From Deltaproteobacteria bacterium (GTDB lineage: Bacteria; Desulfobacterota; Desulfarculia; Adiutricales; JAGVGV01), in the NCBI GenBank assembly GCA_015233515.1, contig JADFXS010000232.1, positions 1 to 5,137 of the forward strand: a stretch of 5,137 nt of DNA, read 5' to 3'. This document shows, one piece after another, positions 1-4,445 of the stretch (position 1 is its first letter; every line of letters starts with the position of its first letter). The translations under genes and the position numbers were made by a program. The notes under the pieces were generated by a model. It was not told the origin of the DNA and made no database searches. It worked only from the letters and a program-made list of their open reading frames with translations.

Positions 1-582
1 CCCAACGTCGAAGACACGGCCAGCCTGGAGCCGGACCTGATCACCTCCGCCCCCCGGAGCTTCTTCACCCTAAGAGAAAAGCTCCGCCCTTACGCCCGGC
101 AACATTTTGACTTTACCTTTATCGACAACCCGCCCAACATGGGGACATTCGTCCTGTGCTCCCTGTATGCCTCCGATTTCGTGATCGTCCCCAATACGGC
201 CGGCTCCAAATTCAGTATGGAGGGTTTGATCAAGGCCCTCAAGTTGACCGACAAGATCCGCGAAAACGGCAACCCGGACTTGAAATTCCTAAAGTTGCTG
301 ATCAATCAAGTCGACCGCCGCACCGCCTCAAGTAAAGCGACCATCGAATATATCAAACGCCATTTTTCAGAGGAAAAGGTCTTCAACACGACCATCCCGG
401 TCAACGCCACCTTTCAGCGGGCCGAAGAATTCGACCAGACGATTATTAGATACAGTCCCTCTTCCCCCGGCTCCCGGGCCTACCGGGAACTGGCTAAGGA
501 ACTCGTGGCCATCTTTGAGCCGGAATCGAAACTGGAATCGGCCGCACCGCCACTCCTTAAAAAGGTCAAAAAGAGCGGGTGA
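1..582 (+). CDS. ParA-family ATPase, C-terminal part (5' end outside window)
   Basis: The frame is open from base 1 to the TGA at 580-582 and gives 193 residues. The ATG at 139 is internal, because the 46 codons before it continue the same protein. ParA/MinD-type P-loop ATPases move plasmids, chromosome origins or other cargo by ATP-dependent DNA binding in the cytoplasm. The stretch DFTFIDNPPNMG (visible residues about 37-48) fits the family's hydrophobic strand plus D-x-PP-N-hG motif. The next strand (DFVIVPN) and the later LLINQVD strand match the conserved ParA core. The Walker A motif must lie before the window. The C-terminus is a Lys-rich tail. It probably shares a transcript with the winged-helix gene 41 nt downstream, which could be its DNA-binding partner. 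No ParB is visible. Family assignment is firm; the cargo is unknown. Confidence 0.88.
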   Translation, partial: PNVEDTASLEPDLITSAPRSFFTLREKLRPYARQHFDFTFIDNPPNMGTFVLCSLYASDFVIVPNTAGSKFSMEGLIKALKLTDKIRENGNPDLKFLKLLINQVDRRTASSKATIEYIKRHFSEEKVFNTTIPVNATFQRAEEFDQTIIRYSPSSPGSRAYRELAKELVAIFEPESKLESAAPPLLKKVKKSG

Positions 583-606
583 CGGGTCCGGGTTGCGGGT
601 TAATCG
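581..606 (+). repeat. Left arm of inverted repeat flanking the winged-helix gene
   Basis: Bases 590-606 read gggttgcgggttaatcg. This matches the reverse complement of bases 1409-1425 at 16 of 17 positions. A weaker match, with one indel, extends outward to about 581. The arm lies between the parA-like stop and the ribosome binding site of the next gene. It could be an operator or partition site bound by the winged-helix protein, or a dispersed REP-like repeat; the sequence does not decide. Confidence 0.6.
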
Positions 607-612
607 GAAGAA

Positions 613-620
613 AAGGAGAA
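613..620 (+). promoter_or_regulatory. Ribosome binding site that sets the winged-helix start
   Basis: The bases aaggagaa lie 3 nt before the ATG at 624. The AGGAG core decides the start: an in-frame ATG at 579 overlaps the parA-like stop and would add 15 residues encoded mainly by the repeat arm. Confidence 0.75.
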
Positions 621-623
621 ATT

Positions 624-1415
624 ATGTCAAATCCCAGACCGTTTAAGCGGAAGGATTTGCTGGATTCGTTCATGAAGAAGGGGCCCCGGAAAGATGCCCC
701 GGATCCATCCGCGGAGCTGGAAGGCCTCGAACACAGTATGCACTTGGCTTCACAACTAATGGACAAGGTTTTATCTCCCCCCAGGGTGTCCGAAGAGAGA
801 GCCGATGCGGTCTCGGATCTAGCCGGAGATTCGCCGGATAATATAACGTTGAACCAGTTGGTTGAGCAGACCAATACCCATCCGGCTGAGCAACCACATG
901 ATCAGCCATCTATCCATCCGGCTGAGCAACCGTATACCAAACCTGCTGCCCAACTATCTGAGCATCCGGCTGACAGACTAGCTGCCAGACCTGCTGCCCA
1001 ACCACCTACCCAACCGCCAGACCAGAATTTTATTTTGAATATTCAGCTCAATAACCCGGAATGGCCGGAATTTTTTGTGACCGATAACCAACTCAAGGTG
1101 CTATTCTTTCTTTATGTTCAGAAACGAAAATTCACTAACAAAAATGTCATCAGCCGGGCCACCGGAGTCCCGCTGGGAACGGTCAAAGACGCCGTAATCG
1201 CCCTCAAGAAAAAGGGGTTCATCAGCCAGACCAAACAGTCCAAACAGGCCGCCTTTACCGGATTCGTTTATAACTTAAATATGCCCTTGTGTAAGCGGGT
1301 TTTCCCCAAAAAAAAGGTGACCACCCCCGGCCCGGAAGCCGCGAAAGTAGTCACCCAAGTTGAAACGTCACCGGAGAGCGCCGGCCCCAATGAACGAGCA
1401 ACCCGCAACGAGTAA
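624..1415 (+). CDS. Winged-helix protein with Pro/Gln/His repeat linker, ParA neighbour
   Basis: This encodes 263 residues. I do not recognise a named family. The N-terminal ~80 residues are charged (basic FKRKDLLDSFMKKG at about 7-20, then acidic). Residues about 86-133 form a disordered linker with the period HPAEQP...HPAEQP...HPADRL, ending in AARPAAQPPTQPP. Residues about 147-220 look like a winged helix: a first helix (NQLKVLFFLYVQ), a helix-turn-helix (TNKNVISRATGV, then PLGTVKDAVIALKKKGFI) and a wing ending in FTGFVYNLN. The wording resembles MarR/Rep-type domains in which a recognition helix follows 'G-x-T-V'. A basic, Ser/Thr-rich tail follows. The position just after a ParA-family gene suggests a DNA-binding partition partner or autoregulator; that is inference. 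The last codons, including the TAA, lie within a tandem repeat. The gene converges with cbpB, with 32 nt between the stops. Confidence 0.8.
   Translation: MSNPRPFKRKDLLDSFMKKGPRKDAPDPSAELEGLEHSMHLASQLMDKVLSPPRVSEERADAVSDLAGDSPDNITLNQLVEQTNTHPAEQPHDQPSIHPAEQPYTKPAAQLSEHPADRLAARPAAQPPTQPPDQNFILNIQLNNPEWPEFFVTDNQLKVLFFLYVQKRKFTNKNVISRATGVPLGTVKDAVIALKKKGFISQTKQSKQAAFTGFVYNLNMPLCKRVFPKKKVTTPGPEAAKVVTQVETSPESAGPNERATRNE
878..931 (+). repeat. In-frame direct repeats encoding the HPAEQP linker
   Basis: The 18-mer ccatccggctgagcaacc occurs at 878-895 and exactly again at 914-931. The period is 36 bp, or 12 codons. A shorter copy (catccggctgac) follows near 963. The nearly identical DNA suggests recent expansion of the linker by slippage or duplication. 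Confidence 0.85.
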
Positions 1416-1425
1416 CCCGCAACCC
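1396..1425 (+). repeat. Tandem 14-bp repeat, right arm of the inverted repeat
   Basis: The unit gagcaacccgcaac (1396-1409) is followed directly by gagtaacccgcaac (1410-1423), with one difference. Read on the other strand, the second unit plus 2 bp matches the left arm at 590-606. The repeat covers the last codons and stop of the winged-helix gene and fills part of the gap to the convergent cbpB. I see no convincing intrinsic terminator between the two convergent genes. Confidence 0.75.
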
Positions 1426-1447
1426 CACCCGCCCGGTGCTTAAAGTT

Positions 1448-2878
1448 TTAGCAGGCCGGGTCGGAGATGGCCGTGATATTCAAATCCGTGGAGGTCTCTT
1501 TATCCCAACCGTCCCAGAGGAAGGCCGATTCCCGACCATCTGCGATAAGACGCAGGGCATAACGCGCCTGTTCTTCATAAAGCTCGCAGAATGCTCCCGG
1601 TTGATCCATGCCTCCGTTCATTTCGTGGGCCTCCGCCGGGCAAGGCGAGCCGCAGAAATGACGGACAGCACACCGGGCGCAAGGTTCAATATCTTCCACT
1701 TTCCGTCCGGTGACCATCTGGAAAGCCGGCGTGTCCAGGGCGTCTTCAATCTTGCCCTCAAACAGGTTCCCACCCTTAAACTGCTCAACGCCGACAAACT
1801 CACTGCACGGAAATAAATCACCCGAAGCCGACACCGCAAAGAAACATCGACCCCCGCCGCAGGGCGAGATATCGCACATCAACCGCCTGGCCGTCGGGGC
1901 CACGATGCCCACCAGCACATTGGCGAAATTGGCCACCACCAGCCGCCGTCCCGTTTTCCGGAATAGCTCCTCCGTCCGGTCCAGGGCGGCCAGATAATAG
2001 GGCACGAGTTGCTCATCTTTGGGCTTGATGTCTCGGGCGCCTTGCCGGGTGCAGCGCACAGGATTCAACATGCACACCGGGACCTGGTGCTCATGGTAAA
2101 AATCCACCACGTTGACCAGCGATTCCATGTTCTGCTGCGTTACCGTACAAATAACGTTGTAGTTGGGATAGCCCCGGAGTTGTTCCAAGACCTCGCAGAC
2201 TTTGGCGTAGACACTTGATCCGCCCCAGGTTTGACGCGTCCGGTCGGCCACCTCGGCTACGCTGCTGTCCAGCGAGAGACCGATCCCGATTCCCCGGGAG
2301 GTCAAAAATTCAATGGCCTCGGCATCTAGCAAGGACCCATTGGTCTGAACGCCGAACCGAAAATCGTCCCGGTACTGCTCCATGCCGGCAAATATCGCCT
2401 CCCGGGCCAGCATCGGCTCCGCCCCGTGGAAAACGATCTGGGGCTTGACCCCTTCCGGCAACACCGGCTTAAAGAATTCACGCAGGATGCCCAGAGCTTC
2501 CAGCAGCCGGGCGGGCGACATGGTCACTCCCTCGCGGCGCATGTCTTCCGGGATATAACAATAAGTGCAATTCAAGTTACACCGGTCCGTCGGGTTAAAA
2601 TAGACGGCCGTGGGCTTCAACCCGAACCGCAACCGCCGCATCTCTTCCCTGAACTCGGCCCGCTGCCCTTGCACTTGCTTCATAAAGGGACCATCCGGGG
2701 CCAATGCATCGCTCAGCCGGTCCTTGCGAATCAAAGACCAGAAGGCGATCTCGGGGTCTACCAGCCCGATATAATCTTCATGCCCGATGTCGATGGGCTG
2801 GAGGGACGGGCCGTTTCCGGTGTTAAAAAAGATTCCCCGCGATGCCGCCTGGGATACCTGTTCTCGGACGTTTTTCAT
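1448..2878 (-). CDS. cbpB: Peptide-modifying radical SAM/SPASM enzyme CbpB
   Basis: This encodes 476 residues. Radical SAM maturases of this class cleave S-adenosylmethionine at a [4Fe-4S] cluster and modify a ribosomal peptide in the cytoplasm. C100-x3-C104-x2-C107 (in RCNLNCTYCY) is the SAM-cluster motif, and FHGAEP near 150-155 corresponds to the usual GGEP motif. The C-terminal SPASM region is complete: C340-x12-G-x4-C358, then C400-x2-C403-x5-C409-x3-C413 and C431, which should hold auxiliary iron-sulfur clusters. C335, C345 and a final C476 are additional. About 95 residues precede the radical SAM core and may include the peptide-recognition region. The start at 2878 has an AGGAAAG ribosome site; an ATG at 2914 lacks one and lies in a hairpin. 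The gene follows the 36-residue peptide gene under a cobalamin riboswitch, the arrangement I recall for CbpA/CbpB. The name is from memory; the radical SAM/SPASM assignment is certain. Confidence 0.9.
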   Translation of the reverse strand: MKNVREQVSQAASRGIFFNTGNGPSLQPIDIGHEDYIGLVDPEIAFWSLIRKDRLSDALAPDGPFMKQVQGQRAEFREEMRRLRFGLKPTAVYFNPTDRCNLNCTYCYIPEDMRREGVTMSPARLLEALGILREFFKPVLPEGVKPQIVFHGAEPMLAREAIFAGMEQYRDDFRFGVQTNGSLLDAEAIEFLTSRGIGIGLSLDSSVAEVADRTRQTWGGSSVYAKVCEVLEQLRGYPNYNVICTVTQQNMESLVNVVDFYHEHQVPVCMLNPVRCTRQGARDIKPKDEQLVPYYLAALDRTEELFRKTGRRLVVANFANVLVGIVAPTARRLMCDISPCGGGRCFFAVSASGDLFPCSEFVGVEQFKGGNLFEGKIEDALDTPAFQMVTGRKVEDIEPCARCAVRHFCGSPCPAEAHEMNGGMDQPGAFCELYEEQARYALRLIADGRESAFLWDGWDKETSTDLNITAISDPAC

Positions 2879-2881
2879 AGT

Positions 2882-2888
2882 CTTTCCT
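2882..2888 (-). promoter_or_regulatory. Ribosome binding site of cbpB
   Basis: On the minus strand AGGAAAG lies 3 nt before the ATG at 2878. It favours this start over the in-frame ATG at 2914, which has no purine-rich site in front of it. Confidence 0.65.
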
Positions 2889-2901
2889 AAATTCTTTTCG
2901 T

Positions 2902-2945
2902 AAGCCCCGGCCATCAGCGGGTGGTCAGCCGACTGCCGGGGACTT
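2902..2945 (-). other. Intergenic RNA hairpin between cbpA and cbpB
   Basis: On the minus strand CCCCGGC (2941-2935) pairs with GCCGGGG (2911-2905). AAG/CTT extends the stem outside a one-base bulge, and CAG-CGG/CCG-CTG pairs can form inside. No T-tract follows, so it is a poor terminator. It could stabilise the 3' end of a short cbpA transcript or lower readthrough into cbpB, giving more peptide than enzyme. It also encloses the alternative ATG at 2914. Confidence 0.6.
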
Positions 2946-2977
2946 ATCTTTTTTTGTTGGATATTCCGGTTACAGTC

Positions 2978-3088
2978 TTATTTCTTGGGTTCACTGTCCA
3001 TCAGAATGTAATGGGACAGGCCGGCGCCAGTTGACTGGCAGGATTTCCGGTACGCGATGACTTCTGGTTTCACAGATTCAGGTTTCAT
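2978..3088 (-). CDS. cbpA: CbpA, 36-residue precursor peptide for the radical SAM enzyme
   Basis: A short frame begins MKPESVKPEVIAYRK and continues SCQSTGAGLSHYILMDSEPKK at residues 16-36, ending in TAA. A strong GGAGGT lies 6 nt upstream, which makes the start clear. The peptide has a single cysteine (C17), a Ser/Thr/Gly-rich segment after it, then HYILMD and a charged tail. It has no signal peptide and no double-Gly cleavage site. It lies between a cobalamin riboswitch/terminator and a radical SAM/SPASM gene, 99 nt upstream of the latter on the same strand. This is the standard precursor position for a radical-SAM-modified peptide (RiPP). I recall the family as CbpA, partner of CbpB. C17 is the obvious candidate for a thioether link, but the modified residue and mature product are unknown. 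Confidence 0.85.
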   Translation of the reverse strand: MKPESVKPEVIAYRKSCQSTGAGLSHYILMDSEPKK

Positions 3089-3094
3089 TTTGCT

Positions 3095-3100
3095 ACCTCC
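3095..3100 (-). promoter_or_regulatory. Strong ribosome binding site of cbpA
   Basis: GGAGGT on the minus strand lies 6 nt before the cbpA ATG. It is the best Shine-Dalgarno match in the operon and clearly stronger than that of cbpB. This supports translation of the short frame and a higher yield of peptide than of enzyme. Confidence 0.85.
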
Positions 3101-3158
3101 GTGGTTAAGTGGTTATGGATATGAAAGGGCCTATTTGGACTACTGGTTTACAACACGT

Positions 3159-3200
3159 GAAAATAAAAAACCCCGAGACCTCAAAATAAGGCTCGGGATT
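3159..3200 (-). terminator. Riboswitch-controlled intrinsic terminator before cbpA
   Basis: On the minus strand AATCCCGAG pairs with CTCGGGGTT. A C-T mismatch and a few more pairs close a small loop (3169-3200), and TTTTTTATTTTC follows. This is a textbook rho-independent terminator. It sits in the leader downstream of the cobalamin aptamer and upstream of the cbpA ribosome site, so it is the likely expression switch. Confidence 0.88.
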
Positions 3201-3245
3201 CCATGTATGCAAAAGATAAGGAATATTCCGCAGCGAGCCCTACCC
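3184..3245 (-). promoter_or_regulatory. Candidate antiterminator pairing of the leader RNA
   Basis: On the minus strand GGCTCG (3239-3234) is fully complementary to CGAGCC (3195-3190), the 5' arm of the terminator. The pairing extends through 3240-3245 with 3189-3184 using A-U and G-U pairs. The two structures cannot coexist. The upstream strand also overlaps the 3' arm (GTGG, 3247-3244) of a small P13-like hairpin (CCAC at 3261-3258), so aptamer folding could displace the antiterminator. This is drawn by hand, not computed. Confidence 0.6.
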
Positions 3246-3270
3246 ACGAGGCCTGATGTGGCAAAATATG

Positions 3271-3428
3271 TCTGGGCAGGTCTTCTGGCTTCCGGATCGT
3301 TCTACTCGCTACCCCTTCCCATTCGAGCGTCGAACAGTGGTTTATGTAGCTTTCGTCCCCGGTTACAGCGGCGGGTCCGCGACGGATTTTCACCGTCTTC
3401 CCTATTTTAGCCTTATCGGCTACCCAAA
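3271..3428 (-). promoter_or_regulatory. Cobalamin (B12) riboswitch aptamer
   Basis: Read on the minus strand, the conserved cobalamin-riboswitch elements appear in order: AGGGAA, then GGTGAAAATCC (3394-3384), CCCGCCGCTGTAACCGGGGA and GACGAA (within 3375-3352), AACCACTG (3342-3335), GGGAAGG, and the B12 box AGCCAGAAGACCTGCC (3290-3275). A closing P1 stem can form between TTTGGG (3428-3423) and CCCAGA (3276-3271). This class binds cobalamin and normally turns genes off when the vitamin is plentiful. Here it precedes a terminator and cbpA-cbpB rather than a B12 synthesis or transport gene. The B12-box segment CCTGCCC can also pair with GGGTAGG (3245-3239), a possible unliganded fold. Confidence 0.96.
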
Positions 3429-3432
3429 GTGA

Positions 3433-3445
3433 TGCTGGTCCAGCA
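3433..3445. repeat. 13-bp palindrome near the predicted transcription start
   Basis: The bases tgctggtccagca form a perfect palindrome around one central base, overlapping the start expected from the promoter at 3449-3477. It could be a small 5' hairpin of the leader RNA or an operator. No further evidence decides. Confidence 0.4.
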
Positions 3446-3448
3446 GTG

Positions 3449-3477
3449 AAGTTATGCTAATTTAGGGTCGGTGTCAA
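3449..3477 (-). promoter_or_regulatory. Sigma70-type promoter of the riboswitch-cbpAB unit
   Basis: A consensus TTGACA (3477-3472) is separated by 17 nt from TAACTT (3454-3449), a weak -10 that keeps the TA and final T. Transcription would begin near 3442, just ahead of the aptamer's P1 stem. The placement fits a promoter serving only the riboswitch and cbpAB. Confidence 0.65.
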
Positions 3478-3478
3478 G

Positions 3479-3502
3479 AAAAAAGCCTTCCGGCCGGAGC
3501 TC
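3479..3502 (-). terminator. Candidate terminator of the deaminase gene
   Basis: On the minus strand AGCTCCGGCCGGAAGGCT can fold as AGC-TCC/GGA-GCT with a 2-nt bulge and a GGCC loop. TTTTTT (3484-3479) follows. It overlaps the deaminase stop and ends 1 nt before the -35 of the next promoter. The stem is short and interrupted, so strength is uncertain. Confidence 0.5.
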
Positions 3503-4160
3503 AATACTTGGCCCGGTTCGGCTGAGCCGCAAAATCCTTAGTCAGTTTTAGGGCTTCATCTCTCATAAATTGGACTTCCGGGATTTTGCGCTTATCGAGA
3601 GGCTTCCGGAACTCGTTGTACTGGAATTCATCCTGGAAGCCGATGGCCGTGGCGTCCTGGATGCTGAAGCCGAAGAAAATTCGCTTGATACTGGCCCAAT
3701 AGGCGGCGCTGAGGCACATCGGGCACGGCTCGCCCGTGGTATATAAATCGCAGCCTTCAAGGCTAAAGGAGTTCATTTTTTTGCAGGCGGCCCTGATGGC
3801 CATGACTTCCCCATGGGCGGTGGGGTCGCGGTTGGCGGTGACCTGGTTATAGGCCTCGCCGACGATCTTGCCGTTCTTGACCACGACGCCGGCGAATGGG
3901 CCGCCCGCCCCTGCCTGGCTGCCTTTGGTGGCCAATTCAAGCGCCCGGCTCATGAACTTCTTGGCCTCTTCTTGATTGAACGGGGGAGCGGCCGTCTTCG
4001 GCGATTCTTCCGCCCGAGCGGGTGAGGACTCCCAAAGCCCAATCCCGATGGCCCCGGCCAGAGACAGGCCGACAGCTTGCTTCATCCAGAGGCGTCGAGA
4101 AGGATCATGTGTAAATTCTTCTTCGTCCGCGTGAAAACGCTGTTCATTTGGCTCACTCAT
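3501..4160 (-). CDS. Tat-exported guanine-deaminase-like zinc nucleobase deaminase
   Basis: This encodes 219 residues. Residues 1-50 are a twin-arginine signal: SRRLWMK at 21-27, a hydrophobic segment (AVGLSLAGAIGIGLW) and a likely signal-peptidase site after ARA at 48-50. The mature domain belongs to the cytidine/guanine deaminase fold: H116 and E118 (in DPTAHGEVMAIRAA) and C146-x2-C149 (in EPCPMC) are the zinc ligands and catalytic glutamate. GGPFAGVVVK and the C-terminal FQDEFQYNEFRKP and RKIP resemble the bacterial guanine deaminase GuaD, which turns guanine into xanthine. The substrate is not proven; other purine or cytosine derivatives are possible. These enzymes are usually cytoplasmic, so the export signal is unusual. 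Folding around zinc before export suits the Tat route. The ATG at 4160 follows GGAGGA by 5 nt. The gene probably has its own promoter at 4310-4338. Confidence 0.9.
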   Translation of the reverse strand: MSEPNEQRFHADEEEFTHDPSRRLWMKQAVGLSLAGAIGIGLWESSPARAEESPKTAAPPFNQEEAKKFMSRALELATKGSQAGAGGPFAGVVVKNGKIVGEAYNQVTANRDPTAHGEVMAIRAACKKMNSFSLEGCDLYTTGEPCPMCLSAAYWASIKRIFFGFSIQDATAIGFQDEFQYNEFRKPLDKRKIPEVQFMRDEALKLTKDFAAQPNRAKY

Positions 4161-4165
4161 TGAAT

Positions 4166-4171
4166 TCCTCC
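4166..4171 (-). promoter_or_regulatory. Ribosome binding site of the deaminase
   Basis: GGAGGA on the minus strand lies 5 nt before the ATG at 4160. It fixes the start upstream of the twin-arginine signal, so the export signal is part of the translated protein. Confidence 0.8.
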
Positions 4172-4309
4172 AGTATGGGTAAGTAATTATTCAGCTTCTG
4201 CTCAGTCGGTCCGTGGTGTGGTCAATTGCGGTGAAGTGAGGAACTTGTTGCTATGGCGGGATGCTTGTGCTGAAACGGTTGGTAAGGCGGCTAGAACTAT
4301 GACCTGGTT

Positions 4310-4338
4310 ATTTTCCTATCATCCGCCCACTTTGTCAA
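4310..4338 (-). promoter_or_regulatory. Candidate promoter of the deaminase
   Basis: TTGACA (4338-4333) is followed after 17 nt by GAAAAT (4315-4310), which matches four of six -10 positions. It would leave a leader of about 140 nt before the deaminase start. I see no known riboswitch in that leader and no gene in 4161-4445. A run of nine T on the minus strand lies just upstream, and tattttaaaata at 4377-4388 is a palindrome. Confidence 0.5.
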
Positions 4339-4401
4339 GGAAAAAAAAATAGGGCAACCGGGACGGGCACATGGAATATTTTAAAATAGACAAGTCCGAA
4401 T

Positions 4402-4420
4402 AAGCCCCAACGGGGCGCTT
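4402..4420 (-). terminator. Candidate terminator of the glycosyltransferase gene
   Basis: On the minus strand GCCCC-GTT-GGGGC, with possible AAG/CTT extension, forms a compact hairpin 25 nt after the glycosyltransferase stop. Only TTATT follows, so the T-tract is weak. Nine T further downstream on the same strand (about 4349-4341) could add a second stop. Confidence 0.5.
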
Positions 4421-4445
4421 TAGGTTAGCCCAGGGCGTCCAGTGA

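Noticed and set aside
139..582. Start of the ParA-like gene at the ATG at 139
   Set aside because: The frame continues upstream to base 1, and the ParA motif strand DFTFIDNPPN lies before that ATG, so it is an internal methionine.
579..623. Start of the winged-helix gene at 579
   Set aside because: The extra residues come from the repeat arm, the start overlaps the upstream stop, and a good AGGAG site serves the ATG at 624.
878..1020. Possible CRISPR-like array in the winged-helix gene
   Set aside because: The repeats keep codon frame with a 36-bp period and encode a Pro-rich linker; the spacers are themselves related coding sequence.
1436..2890. Several plus-strand frames opposite cbpB (1436-1816, 1710-1997, 2009-2218, 2215-2448, 2426-2890)
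   Set aside because: They are antisense to a gene with complete radical SAM and SPASM motifs, lack ribosome sites and show no family features.
2879..2914. Start of cbpB at 2914
   Set aside because: No ribosome site precedes it and the ATG lies within the intergenic hairpin; AGGAAAG serves the ATG at 2878.
3057..3410. Plus-strand 117-codon frame and minus-strand 70-codon frame (3181-3393) in the leader region
   Set aside because: Both run through the riboswitch and terminator, whose conserved bases explain the sequence better; neither has a credible ribosome site.
4161..4309. Possible purine riboswitch in the deaminase leader
   Set aside because: I looked for conserved purine or preQ1 aptamer sequence and found none; only a long leader is supported.
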